Notes: generated by a model not told the origin, from the letters alone. A stretch of DNA of 64,000 nucleotides from Ignavibacteria bacterium (GCA_016191145.1 JACPPD010000011.1:1-64000), one strand, 5' to 3'; positions 1 to 9,006 are shown, numbered from the stretch's first letter. Numbers and translations: made by a program.

Positions 1-93
1 CCTCTTCCCATTCCGAACAGAGTCGTTAAGCCCCGTTGCGCCGATGGTACTGCACCTGAACTGGTGTGGCAGAGTAGGTAGTCGCCAAGGTCT
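1..93 (+). rRNA. rrf: 5S ribosomal RNA, 3' part (5' end outside window)
   Basis: The sequence CCCATTCCGAACAGAG followed by GCGCCGATGGTACTGC and a closing GGCAGAGTAGGTAGTCGCC matches the conserved central and 3' portions of bacterial 5S rRNA (loop B/C and helices IV-V). About the first 25 bases must lie left of the window. It is followed directly by an intrinsic terminator, as expected for the last gene of an rRNA operon. The exact 3' end is approximate. Confidence 0.93.
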
Positions 94-103
94 TTCTTAA
101 AAT

Positions 104-134
104 ACCCCTGCACCCTGTGGTGTGGGGGTTTTTT
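104..134 (+). terminator. Rho-independent terminator of the rRNA operon
   Basis: An 11-pair stem (104-114 with 119-129, including two G-U pairs) closes a 4-nt loop and runs into a T tract at 129-134. It lies about 10 nt after the 5S rRNA end. Confidence 0.85.
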
Positions 135-135
135 C

Positions 136-157
136 GTGCCAAGTGGCACCTGGCACT
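136..157 (+). repeat. short heptamer-type repeat remnant (TGGCA/TGCCA words)
   Basis: Just after the terminator the sequence reads GTGCCA, AGTGGCA, CCTGGCA in tandem, with partly self-complementary words. The same words occur at both edges of the large 7-bp array at the right end of the window (63014-63027 and 63297-63312), and one array unit (GGTGCCA) is intermediate. It may be a decayed or seed copy of that repeat family; this relation is inference. Confidence 0.45.
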
Positions 158-218
158 TAAATAAATGATAACTTGCCACAGCCTTGAAATAGGGGAGATT
201 TAATTTTGAAAGGTTGAC

Positions 219-515
219 ATGTTATCGGCAATCATAAACAACTCTGGTACTGTTGTTACCAATATTAGTGCAACAATCTCGGGCGGCGGTACGATCTCAG
301 TACGCCCGGCAACGGTTTTGCCCCCATACTTAGCAACGTCGATTAAAACTGTTGCAGTCGGTGGGGCTCAGGCAGTTGTAACTATTAGTTTCAACATCAA
401 TGAAATAACTTATTCGCTAGTACTTAATGGAGGCTTGCCCATACCAGATAACCAATATGGATTATTGATTATTGAAGCGGACGGACGTCTTGTTGAACTT
501 AACGGGATATTCTAG
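219..515 (+). CDS. hypothetical protein, 98 aa
   Basis: Not recognised. The ATG ORF encodes a beta-rich protein, heavy in V, I, T, S and G with alternating polar/nonpolar residues and no cysteine, signal peptide or membrane helix. A Gly-Gly-Gly turn near residue 25 and a hydrophobic C-terminal third (LLIIEAD) suggest one small beta domain. There is no strong ribosome binding site, but a TAATTTTG word (201-208) lies just upstream. It is followed after 9 nt by another small unknown ORF in the same direction, so the two may form a pair. It could be a genuine lineage-specific gene or chance ORF; codon use looks protein-like. Confidence 0.5.
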   Translation: MLSAIINNSGTVVTNISATISGGGTISVRPATVLPPYLATSIKTVAVGGAQAVVTISFNINEITYSLVLNGGLPIPDNQYGLLIIEADGRLVELNGIF

Positions 516-524
516 ATCCAATCA

Positions 525-782
525 GTGCTGGTTCATTTGACATATCGGGTTATGTCTACGCAGACAGTGTTATTCGCAGAAGACGTTGAGGTCAACACTC
601 CTGCGTTGCGTGGGAGAACTGAGGTGGAAATTGAATTTATAATTTCACAATACATTAGTGATTGGGCCGCACGTCATGAGTGGTACAATCCTTCCGTACA
701 TTCTGTAGCATGGCTTAGCATCGATCAAAAAGGTAATGGCCTATCATTCGTACCTTCCGAACCTCGTGATGATGGGTATTAA
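525..782 (+). CDS. hypothetical protein, 85 aa
   Basis: Not recognised. The ORF opens with GTG at 525; an ATG at 552 is an equally plausible start and gives a 76-residue protein. The product is acidic, with an amphipathic central helix (VEIEFIISQYISDWAARHEW) and no signal peptide. It sits 9 nt after the preceding small ORF on the same strand, and the secreted amine oxidase follows. No family motif was seen; function is unknown. Confidence 0.45.
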   Translation: MLVHLTYRVMSTQTVLFAEDVEVNTPALRGRTEVEIEFIISQYISDWAARHEWYNPSVHSVAWLSIDQKGNGLSFVPSEPRDDGY

Positions 783-805
783 TCAGTAGACACTTCTGCA
801 AACGA

Positions 806-2773
806 TTGCACACTTTCATTTCATACAAGTCTCCTGTGCTTCTCAATATCATTCTCGGTGCATTGGCTGTGATGTTTGCTGGCCAACAACATGCAATTGC
901 CAATTCCACATTTGTCCAACCTTCTAAAAAAGAAATCGAGCGTACTGTGTCAGTTATCAAAACTGACCAGCGCTGTCCGAAATCAGTACAGTTTATTTCC
1001 TGCGGTCTGAAAGATCTGCCCAAACATCCAATTGTGCCGCCAAACTCAACGACTCAGCTTCTGACGGTTCTCCGCGATCGGGTGGCGCGCCGTGTACACG
1101 AGATCAGTACGGATCTAAAGAGCGGTGCCGTAGTTGAATGGAAATTAGTTGATAATGTACAGCCAATGGTGGCAAGCGACGAATATGATTCGGCAGAAGT
1201 CATCGTCCGCCACCATAAAGGTTGGCGTCAGGCAATTTTGCGAAGGGGCTTGGATTCGAATGATCTTGCCATTGATATCTGGGCAAGCGGAGTTCCGCTC
1301 TCGAGTTCCCGCGCTCGCACAGTACGCGCGCTGACGTACGTGAAAACACATCGAAAATCGAATTTATACGACAGACCGGTAGAAGGTTTGGTGTGCATGG
1401 TGAATCTCGACGCTAAACGCGTGACCGAATTTCACGATGTCGATTTTGCTCCTGTTGCTAAGCCTTCTCAGGATTTTAACGATGCTTACAAAACGTCGAA
1501 ACAGATCAAATTAGCCCCCTTCACAATTTCACAGAATCCAAATGCAGCAATTATTCTGAAGGGCAGCGATGTAGAATGGGCAAATTGGAAATTATCCGTT
1601 GTTTTATCTCCCAGAGAAGGCCTTGTTCTGCATAACGTGCAGATTGAGGATGGAAAGAAGCTGAGAAAAATCGCACACAGAATTTCGTTGTCAGAAATGG
1701 TAGTGCCGTATGGCGATACATCACGGTACTGGTATTGGCGAAATGCGTTTGATGCTGGCGAATATGGCGTTGGTAATCTTACAACTCCTCTTACTCTTGG
1801 AGAGGATCTCCCCACGAACGCGCGTACAATAAATGCTTCTCTTGTGCTGGCATCGGGAAAAGTGAAAGAAGTACGGAATGCTATTGGCATTTATGAGAGA
1901 GATGCTGGTGTTTTGTGGAAACATGCAGATCCGTTTACTGGTGAGAATAGGGTGAGAAGGGGACGTGAATTGGTAATTACTCATACTGCAGTTGTAGGTA
2001 ACTATGATTATAGTATTAGTTATATACTATCACTGGATGGTTCCATTACATGTGATGTGTCTCTGTCGGGTATACTGCTACCCAAGGCTGTTCGCGATAC
2101 GAGTTACAATATTGAATCAAATGCCGGACAGATGTTTGGAGCCCTGGTGGCTCCCAATATTGTGGCTCCATCGCACCAGCATTATTTCTCGTTTCGCATT
2201 GATTTAGACGTTGATGGAGATTCAAATCGCGTTAGCGAGGTAGACCAATGGTCTCCGAGCGGTGAAGAAAATTTATTTTTTAATGCGATCAAAATGGATG
2301 ACTATGAATTCCTGTACGAAAAGGAAGCCGTCAGCGATGTTTCCTTGCAGCACGCGCGTATGTGGAAGGTAACCTCTGCTGATGCCCGCAACGCTCTTAA
2401 TGGTAATACTGCCTATGCGCTTATTCCGCATGGCAATTCGGTTCCCTATTTGAGACCCGAAAACTTTGTTACTAAAAGAGCGGAATTTATAAAACATCAC
2501 CTCTGGGTAACCAGGTATCGCGACGATGAATTGTATGCCGCCGGAAATTATCCGAATCAATCGGAAGGGGGCGAAGGATTGCCTGTATATGTGAAAAACA
2601 ATGAATCGCTTAGAAACAAGGATATTGTTTTGTGGTACACGATGGGATTAACTCATCAACCCCGCCCCGAGGATTGGCCAGTAATGCCATCTGCTCACAT
2701 TGGTTTTTCGCTGAAACCAGTTGGGTTCTTTGACAGGAATCCAACGCTTGGATTGCCCCCTAAACGGCGCTAG
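806..2773 (+). CDS. copper-containing primary amine oxidase, secreted
   Basis: Oxidatively deaminates primary amines to aldehyde, ammonia and hydrogen peroxide using copper and the tyrosine-derived cofactor topaquinone. Family hallmarks are all present: catalytic-base Asp about residue 316 in AFDAGEYG, cofactor Tyr about 400 in GNYDY, copper His 457 and 459 in HQHYF, third copper His about 631, and the late WYT...PRPEDWPVMP block. Length (about 655 aa) fits the family. The ORF opens with TTG at 806; an in-frame GTG at 836 would give a cleaner signal peptide (LLNIILGALAVMFAG), implying periplasmic or extracellular location. Neither start has a strong Shine-Dalgarno. Its 3' end overlaps convergent pdxA by 14 nt. 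Substrate cannot be told from sequence. Confidence 0.9.
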   Translation: MHTFISYKSPVLLNIILGALAVMFAGQQHAIANSTFVQPSKKEIERTVSVIKTDQRCPKSVQFISCGLKDLPKHPIVPPNSTTQLLTVLRDRVARRVHEISTDLKSGAVVEWKLVDNVQPMVASDEYDSAEVIVRHHKGWRQAILRRGLDSNDLAIDIWASGVPLSSSRARTVRALTYVKTHRKSNLYDRPVEGLVCMVNLDAKRVTEFHDVDFAPVAKPSQDFNDAYKTSKQIKLAPFTISQNPNAAIILKGSDVEWANWKLSVVLSPREGLVLHNVQIEDGKKLRKIAHRISLSEMVVPYGDTSRYWYWRNAFDAGEYGVGNLTTPLTLGEDLPTNARTINASLVLASGKVKEVRNAIGIYERDAGVLWKHADPFTGENRVRRGRELVITHTAVVGNYDYSISYILSLDGSITCDVSLSGILLPKAVRDTSYNIESNAGQMFGALVAPNIVAPSHQHYFSFRIDLDVDGDSNRVSEVDQWSPSGEENLFFNAIKMDDYEFLYEKEAVSDVSLQHARMWKVTSADARNALNGNTAYALIPHGNSVPYLRPENFVTKRAEFIKHHLWVTRYRDDELYAAGNYPNQSEGGEGLPVYVKNNESLRNKDIVLWYTMGLTHQPRPEDWPVMPSAHIGFSLKPVGFFDRNPTLGLPPKRR

Positions 2774-3758
2774 TACGTGCGTGAAAGATTTCGATGCCTA
2801 GATTGAGGGCTTGAAGTGTACTCGCTGGCTGCGCCAGCGATTTTCCGGCAATTGAAAACGCAGTACCGTGATCGGGCGATGTTCTAACAAACGATAAACC
2901 CGATGTGAAGTTTACACCGGCTCCGTGCGAGAGAAGCTTAATTGGTATAAGACCCTGATCATGATACATCGCAATTATGCCGTCATAATCCCGATAGGCA
3001 TCAAATGCAAAGAAACCGTCTGCAGCAAATGGACCTTCGAACACCCAATGCGTAGACGGGTGATTTTCCGATAATAAATTTACTGAGGATATTGTCCGAC
3101 CAATAATATCTACATCTTCACTGCTGATGTAACCGTTTTCTCCTGCGTGAGGATTTACCCCCAACACTGCAATTTTGGGTACACTAACCTTAAAATCTCC
3201 GTGAAGGGTATTGGCAAAACGGATCATCTTGTCTTTAAGCAGGTCAGGTGTAATTAGCGCCGATACGGAGTTGAGAGAGACATGGCCGGTGATTAGCGCT
3301 ACTCGTGTATTGTGGTGGCACAACACCATGAGCGATGAGTTGCCATCGGCATTACCCAACATCTCAGTCTGACCTGGATGCGGCCACCCTGCAAGAGTGC
3401 ACGCTTCCTTACTAATCGGCAACGTTAGCATTACCGTAGACTGCTTATTAAGAGCCTGCGATATTGCTGTATTTAGCGACTCAACTGCATGATGTCCGGA
3501 AGACTTCGAAACCACGCCAAATTCAATTTCTGGCTTGTGCTCGATATTTATAAGCTGAACAGTTATATCGGCTACAAGCATTACGTCGCCTTCGACCACA
3601 GCATCCAGGTCAGCTAGCAGAAGGTAATGCCTGAGCGCATCAATGTTGACGGCGAGCGTTATGGTGCAGTCTGCTACACCAAGCCGCAATGCTTTTACAA
3701 AACATTCAATGCCAACGCCATTTACGTCGCCACAGGATACTATGACAGAAGGAATCAT
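2760..3758 (-). CDS. pdxA: 4-hydroxythreonine-4-phosphate dehydrogenase
   Basis: PdxA oxidises 4-phosphohydroxy-L-threonine with NAD in DXP-dependent pyridoxal phosphate synthesis. The 332-aa product has the N-terminal GDVNGVGIE loop (variant of GDPAGVGPE), metal-site regions PHPGQTEMLG, NPHAGENG and MYHDQGLIPIK, and the closing RTSPDHGTAF block, in family order. It lies downstream of rodA on the minus strand (33 nt between) as the last gene of the miaB-to-pdxA run. The partner PdxJ is not in the window. The 3' end overlaps the convergent amine oxidase. Confidence 0.95.
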   Translation of the reverse strand: MIPSVIVSCGDVNGVGIECFVKALRLGVADCTITLAVNIDALRHYLLLADLDAVVEGDVMLVADITVQLINIEHKPEIEFGVVSKSSGHHAVESLNTAISQALNKQSTVMLTLPISKEACTLAGWPHPGQTEMLGNADGNSSLMVLCHHNTRVALITGHVSLNSVSALITPDLLKDKMIRFANTLHGDFKVSVPKIAVLGVNPHAGENGYISSEDVDIIGRTISSVNLLSENHPSTHWVFEGPFAADGFFAFDAYRDYDGIIAMYHDQGLIPIKLLSHGAGVNFTSGLSFVRTSPDHGTAFSIAGKSLAQPASTLQALNLGIEIFHARTSAV

Positions 3759-3791
3759 TAGGCCTCACTATGCGACACGAAAGTTTACCAT

Positions 3792-5087
3792 TCAAGCTCT
3801 AACGTTAGAGGACCTGCGTCGGCGGGTTTTATAAAAATTGAGTAAAACACCAACCATTGCAAGATTCATTATCAACGACGTTCCGCCTGCGCTGAGAAAC
3901 GGAAGCGGAATACCCATAACGGGAAAAATCCCGATTGCCATTCCAATGTTTACGAGTGTGTGATATAAGAGAATTGATGCAAATCCGATTGCAACTACGC
4001 TTGCAAACCTGGTTCGAACAATTGCGGCAATGCTCACGCATCTCAGGATTACGGAAACCAACAGTACTATCACAAACACTCCGCCAATGAACCCAAATTC
4101 CTCCGTTGGCACACAAAAGATGAAATCTGTCCACTGCTCGGGTATATACCGAAGCTGTGTTTGAGTACCTTGAAGAAAACCCTTTCCGGTAAGGCCTCCG
4201 GAGCCGACTGCAAGCATTGATTGAATGACGTGATAGCCCTCATCTTTCGGGTTGCGCTCGGGTTCAAATAACGTAATCAGCCGGTTCTGTTTGTATGGCT
4301 CCAGCCTGTCGAAGACAGGCTTAACGGCAAGGCCAATTCCGATAACGAGCAGGACTGCGGCAATTGTTACAGCAATCTTTCTGCGGAATAAAAATGCTCC
4401 GCCGGCTGCCGCGGCTGATATGCCAACAAACCACCAAATATTATCAAACAGAATTGCATACAACGAGCTGACAGCCACAAAAGGAATGCACGCCACGATA
4501 TATAGCAGGAACAGATTTCCTCCGACCCACAGGTACAAACCGATCGCCATTGCAAGAAATACTGTTGCACTGCCGGTGTCCGGTTGCTGCATGATGAGCG
4601 CCGTTGGCAATAACACCATCCCGGTAATAAATAACAGATCGCGAACAGTTCGTATGTCAAAACTTTTACGGTTTACATAGGCTGCAATAGCCAGGAGTGT
4701 TGTAATCTTTGCAAGCTCTGATGGTTGGAATGTAAAACGTCCAAACTTTATCCAGCATTGCTGGCCATTCACTTCGTATCCAAGCGGTGTTAGAACTACA
4801 ATGAGTCCAATAATTCCAATTGAATAAGCTGCAAAGGCAAAATCCTTCATCCATCTCTCTGGAATGAAAAAAATCGCTATTCCAGCGGCGCAGCCGATAA
4901 TTGCATAATAAACCTGATTCTTGAATACGTCGCTTGCACCTGTTTCGTAGGTGGCGCTGTAGATAGAGATGAGTCCAAGAGCAAGAACACCAAAGACGGC
5001 AAGGAGAAGTCCCCAGTCAAGCAGATCGTTAACCCGACGCTGCAGTGCTACATCGTCTTCGTCGAAAAGAAAGGTGTTGTTTGCCAT
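3792..5087 (-). CDS. rodA: rod shape-determining protein RodA (SEDS glycosyltransferase)
   Basis: RodA is the SEDS-family peptidoglycan polymerase of the elongation complex, acting in the inner membrane with a class B PBP. The 431-aa protein has about ten hydrophobic segments, a large loop with PSELAKI (residues around 122), and the conserved C-terminal GGTSLIMNLAMVG segment. It is somewhat longer than E. coli RodA, mainly through an N-terminal extension (about 25 residues) and the central loops. It lies 25 nt downstream of purC. No mreB/mreC/pbp2 genes are adjacent, which is unlike the usual mre arrangement. Confidence 0.93.
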   Translation of the reverse strand: MANNTFLFDEDDVALQRRVNDLLDWGLLLAVFGVLALGLISIYSATYETGASDVFKNQVYYAIIGCAAGIAIFFIPERWMKDFAFAAYSIGIIGLIVVLTPLGYEVNGQQCWIKFGRFTFQPSELAKITTLLAIAAYVNRKSFDIRTVRDLLFITGMVLLPTALIMQQPDTGSATVFLAMAIGLYLWVGGNLFLLYIVACIPFVAVSSLYAILFDNIWWFVGISAAAAGGAFLFRRKIAVTIAAVLLVIGIGLAVKPVFDRLEPYKQNRLITLFEPERNPKDEGYHVIQSMLAVGSGGLTGKGFLQGTQTQLRYIPEQWTDFIFCVPTEEFGFIGGVFVIVLLVSVILRCVSIAAIVRTRFASVVAIGFASILLYHTLVNIGMAIGIFPVMGIPLPFLSAGGTSLIMNLAMVGVLLNFYKTRRRRSSNVRA

Positions 5088-5112
5088 CTGTGCAGCTAGT
5101 TAAATATATTTA

Positions 5113-6006
5113 TCATGTTTTCCATTCGCGCTGCGTAATCCGTTCAAACGCTTCGATATACTTTGCTTGCGTAGCACCGGTTACTTCCTCTGGAAGCGAT
5201 GGAGGCGGGTATTGCTTGTTCCAGGTAATTGATTCAAGCCAGTCGCGTAAGACTTGCTTATCGAAGTTTTGCTGTTGTTGTCCAGGTTGATATTGCGAAG
5301 CCAGCCAGTAGCGGGAAGAGTCGGGAGTGAGCGCTTCGTCTATCAGGAGGAGTTCACCATTCGGCAGCAATCCAAATTCAAACTTGGTATCTGCCAGAAT
5401 CAAATCATTATGTTCAACGTTTGCTGCAGCCGCCTGATACAAATCAAGACTATACGATCGGACGAGTTGCGCAGTTCTGTCTCCTAGCAATTCGGTAGCT
5501 GCATCAAATGAGATGTTTTCATCGTGCCCTTCTTCAGCCTTTGTGGCTGGAGTGAATATTGGCTCGTCTAACCGCGATGATTCAACATAGCCATCGCGAA
5601 GGTGAATGCCGCATACAGTGTGGTGCTCGCGATATTCCTTCCATCCGGAACCGGCGAGATAGCCCCTTACCACACATTCAACCGGAAGCGGCGTAGTCTT
5701 CTGGACTATCATCGACCGGTCAGATAATAACTCGCGTTCCGATGGCGTTAGCTGAGCAACTGAATCGAGTGAAGTGGTGATGAAATGGTTGGATACAATG
5801 TCGCTTGTAACGTTGAACCAGTAAACACTAATTGCCGTTAACAATTTGCCTTTGTCAGGAATTGTTTCGTTCATCACAACGTCGAAGGCCGAGATTCTAT
5901 CAGTTGCCACGATGAGAAGCTGTTCGCCCAAATCGTACACATCGCGGACCTTACCGCGCTTGAGAAGCGGTACGTGAGATAGCGATGTTGTGTGCACCGA
6001 CGACAT
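5113..6006 (-). CDS. purC: phosphoribosylaminoimidazole-succinocarboxamide synthase (SAICAR synthetase)
   Basis: PurC joins aspartate to CAIR using ATP in de novo purine synthesis. The 297-aa product is the long form of the family: RGKVRDVYD at the N-terminus, DRISAFD, PVECVVRGYLAGSGWKEY, EEGHDENISF and a late LIDEALTPDSSRYW with the catalytic Asp. A start at 6006 (MSSVHTT) is preferred over the upstream in-frame ATG because AGGAG lies about 12 nt before it on the minus strand and homology begins right after. The end of the upstream SBBP gene runs 56 nt into this coding region. Confidence 0.94.
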   Translation of the reverse strand: MSSVHTTSLSHVPLLKRGKVRDVYDLGEQLLIVATDRISAFDVVMNETIPDKGKLLTAISVYWFNVTSDIVSNHFITTSLDSVAQLTPSERELLSDRSMIVQKTTPLPVECVVRGYLAGSGWKEYREHHTVCGIHLRDGYVESSRLDEPIFTPATKAEEGHDENISFDAATELLGDRTAQLVRSYSLDLYQAAAANVEHNDLILADTKFEFGLLPNGELLLIDEALTPDSSRYWLASQYQPGQQQQNFDKQVLRDWLESITWNKQYPPPSLPEEVTGATQAKYIEAFERITQREWKT

Positions 6007-7555
6007 AACACAAAGATACTCCTGCCCCATTGCGCAAAACATACATACCCGTCGGCAAATCGCTGATCTGCTCCCGTCTTAATGGTAAGGGGCTAACCAA
6101 TCGGCCGTCAATGCTGTATGTATACCATGTTTGATTGTCGGCATCATTGTCTTCTGCTTCATTAACTGAAGTGGCCGACTCAGTATACTGCAGAATCACA
6201 ACTTCATTTTGAGTTATTTCGGAAGCATTGTCAAGAATATTCCAACGGCCTTCACCTCCGGCTAGCGCAACGAAACCGTTGTTGGAAAGAGCTACAGATT
6301 GTACCGCTCCCACTTTGTCGGCCCCTAGTTGAATTGCACGCATCCCTGCCGATGCAATCGTCCCTGTGATAACGAAGCCATCTGTGAACGATCCTGGTGT
6401 TTGAGACGCCACGTCAGGCGTACTTGCGTTTAGGAACACATCCAGTTGGCCGTTAAAGCTTCCACCGACAACGATATTGTTGCCATAAAATGATACATCA
6501 AGAGTTTGCAAACTATTCCTTCCTTGCTTCTCGAAGATTCCGGCAATATCAATGGGCTTCTCGACAGGCGATGCGAAGTAACGTACAAGTAACTTTTTGT
6601 CGGTCTCGCATGCCGCTTCTTCGGTAGATTCAAATCCGCTGAACATCAACTGTGGAGTAACATCCCATACACTCGTAAGCCAACTGCACGCCTCTGTTAC
6701 TAATGCTTTAGGCAGCATTCCAAATTTATTTACCGTCATTAAACCAACTCGTGTGTTTTCTCCAACTCTAAGCGTATCGGTTCCGAAGACAACAGTACCA
6801 AGCACGGATGCCAGTATTTGGAAGTCGTTATCAGAATTTACAAGTACATGACTAAACGTGCTATTCGAGAGTACGTCGAATCCCTCCACGTTCGTTGATG
6901 TCCTGATCCATAACTGATTGCCTTCTTTATCCAACCGCTGCAGATAACCCGCGCTTTCTCGAGGAGCCTTAACAACAACAGTATCGAATCTCGATGTACC
7001 AACAAATTCGCCGACAACGGCGAATCCATCGTTGATGATTGCGATAGATAACGGTTGCTCGGGATTAACATCTCCATCGTTTCTCGACCAATCAACATCT
7101 CCTTCTGAGTCAAGCAGCGCAATTACTGCGTCAGCGCTTCCCCTGCCAGTATAGAGAACGTCGCCGATTAAATAAGTTGGAAATCCTACAGTATTAGCTC
7201 CGCATAAAAGCCCTGCTACAAGCCCCTTACCCGGAACAACGGTCATGCAGGTAACGATATCGGTTCCGTTGCCTCCAAATCTCTTAAGCCACAACGGATT
7301 TAATTGTTCATCGAACGCGCAGATGAATGCATCCAGCAATGCATCCGATTCTATAGTGTATTGTCCAACTGAAAGTGTTCCGCTAAAAGCTCCACCAACG
7401 TATATGCGGTTCGTTACTGAGTCTGTTACAACTTTTGAATAGGGTGGCGCTTGTTCGCCAACATTCAGCCTCAGGGATCTGGTTAAAACATGTTGCCCGA
7501 ACATTGGGAACAAGCAACAATGAAAAAGGATGACGGCAAACACATATTGTGCCAT
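5951..7555 (-). CDS. secreted SBBP-type beta-propeller repeat protein with degenerate T9SS-like C-terminus
   Basis: About 534 aa from the start chosen here (MAQYVFAVILFHCC), which supplies a signal peptide ending near FGQH and avoids overlap with miaB. The body contains repeats of the form WLKRFGGNGTD...VAGLLCG and DAVIALLDSEGDVDW, the pattern of SBBP/beta-propeller surface proteins. The C-terminus (YSIDGRL...LPTGMYVLRNGAG) resembles a T9SS type A sorting domain, but continues about 14 residues further through the start of purC, suggesting loss of the original stop. It is a paralogue of the 686-aa SBBP protein at 20690. Ligand and role are unknown; surface exposure is inference. Confidence 0.8.
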   Translation of the reverse strand: MAQYVFAVILFHCCLFPMFGQHVLTRSLRLNVGEQAPPYSKVVTDSVTNRIYVGGAFSGTLSVGQYTIESDALLDAFICAFDEQLNPLWLKRFGGNGTDIVTCMTVVPGKGLVAGLLCGANTVGFPTYLIGDVLYTGRGSADAVIALLDSEGDVDWSRNDGDVNPEQPLSIAIINDGFAVVGEFVGTSRFDTVVVKAPRESAGYLQRLDKEGNQLWIRTSTNVEGFDVLSNSTFSHVLVNSDNDFQILASVLGTVVFGTDTLRVGENTRVGLMTVNKFGMLPKALVTEACSWLTSVWDVTPQLMFSGFESTEEAACETDKKLLVRYFASPVEKPIDIAGIFEKQGRNSLQTLDVSFYGNNIVVGGSFNGQLDVFLNASTPDVASQTPGSFTDGFVITGTIASAGMRAIQLGADKVGAVQSVALSNNGFVALAGGEGRWNILDNASEITQNEVVILQYTESATSVNEAEDNDADNQTWYTYSIDGRLVSPLPLRREQISDLPTGMYVLRNGAGVSLCYVVGAHNIAISRTASQAR

Positions 7556-7565
7556 CGATGCAATG

Positions 7566-8900
7566 TTAAAGCAGCCGGCCATACAACGTTGCGCTGGACG
7601 AACGTTCGATAACAATGTTTACAATATCGCCAACAACGTAACCTCGTACATCGTCGTGCGGAAAGATGACAGTCTTATTGGTATCCGTGCGTCCCTTCCA
7701 CTCCATCTGATTTTTCTTTGATGGTCCTTCGACAAGAACACCAAAAATCTTACCAATTTCCGTTTCGTTCATTTCCCGCGAAATAGAATTCTGAAGAGTT
7801 ATGATGTCGTTTAAGCGTCGTGCTTTCACTTCGTCGGGAACATCATCACCCATCTTCCATGCCTTTGTGTTTTCGCGCGGTGAATAGGCGAACATATATG
7901 CTCCATCGTACCGAACTGTGCGCATCACGTCGAGTGTTTCCTGATGTTCACTATCCGTCTCCGTACAGAAGCCAGCAATGATGTCGGTGGAAAGCGCAGC
8001 TTCCGGCATTGCGTTTCTGATTTTTTCGACAAGTAGCAAGTAATGGTCTGTTGTATACGTACGATTCATCAGCTTGAGAATCCGGTTGCTCCCGCTTTGT
8101 ATCGGCAGATGAATGTGCTTGCAGATGTTTTGGTGCATCGCCATGGTTTCGATGAGTTTGTTGCTCATGTCCTGCGGGTGCGATGTTGTGTAACGCAGAC
8201 GCATGTGTGGGACGGCACGCGCGCAAGCATCGAGCAGATCGGCAAAATCGAGCCCCCTCTCATCATCATTGTATGAGTTAACGTTTTGCCCAAGGAGTGT
8301 CGCTTCTTTGAAGCCACTGTCTGCCAACATTGCCAATTCATTTACGATGTTCAACGCATTTCGAGAGCGCTCTCGACCGCGTGTAAATGGTACAACGCAA
8401 AACGTGCAGAATTTGTCGCACCCACGCATTACGCTAACCCAGGCGCTAACACCTTCTGTGCGCAGGGGCTGAATATCGTCGTAGGTTTCAACTCGCGAGA
8501 GTCTTACGGCGATTCCCTTTTCCCCCTCTAATGCATCGTTTACCAGGGCTGGCACTTTGCGGTATTCGTCGGGTCCGACAACAATGTCGACAAGATCTTT
8601 TTCAAGAAGTTTATCTCGAAGGCGTTCCGCCATACAACCCAGCACACCAACAACAAGATCGCGATTTTGCTTCTTGAAATGTTTCAGGTGCATAAGCCGC
8701 TCGTGAATCTTTCGCTCGGCATTATCACGGATAGCGCAAGTATTCAATAAAATTACATCGGCCTTGCCGGGAGCATCTACCGACCTGTATCCCGATTTTT
8801 CCATTACACCCATCACAATCTCAGAGTCGCTTACATTCATCTGGCACCCGTAGGTTTCGATGTAAACGCTAAGACCCTTGCTGAAGGGGGCTTCCAACAC
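7566..8900 (-). CDS. miaB: tRNA-2-methylthio-N6-dimethylallyladenosine synthase MiaB
   Basis: Radical-SAM enzyme that adds a methylthio group to isopentenyladenosine-37 of tRNA. The 444-aa protein has the UPF0004 N-terminal cluster Cys residues (ETYGCQMN, LNTCAIR, GVLGCMAER), the radical-SAM CxxxCxxC motif in CDKFCTFCVVPFTRG, LGQNVNSY and a C-terminal TRAM domain. The ORF begins with GTG at 8900; translation could begin a few codons later since homology starts at about residue 11. It is first in the minus-strand run; the next gene starts about 10 nt after its stop. Confidence 0.95.
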   Translation of the reverse strand: MLEAPFSKGLSVYIETYGCQMNVSDSEIVMGVMEKSGYRSVDAPGKADVILLNTCAIRDNAERKIHERLMHLKHFKKQNRDLVVGVLGCMAERLRDKLLEKDLVDIVVGPDEYRKVPALVNDALEGEKGIAVRLSRVETYDDIQPLRTEGVSAWVSVMRGCDKFCTFCVVPFTRGRERSRNALNIVNELAMLADSGFKEATLLGQNVNSYNDDERGLDFADLLDACARAVPHMRLRYTTSHPQDMSNKLIETMAMHQNICKHIHLPIQSGSNRILKLMNRTYTTDHYLLLVEKIRNAMPEAALSTDIIAGFCTETDSEHQETLDVMRTVRYDGAYMFAYSPRENTKAWKMGDDVPDEVKARRLNDIITLQNSISREMNETEIGKIFGVLVEGPSKKNQMEWKGRTDTNKTVIFPHDDVRGYVVGDIVNIVIERSSSATLYGRLL

Positions 8901-9006
8901 ATCTGTGACTGGATCTGTGGGCTGTATGATGGGGAGATTATGCAGGCAGCAAAGTTAACGATGATATGAAGAGTCACGGTGCAGGCTACTGACAGCACAT
9001 TTCAGC

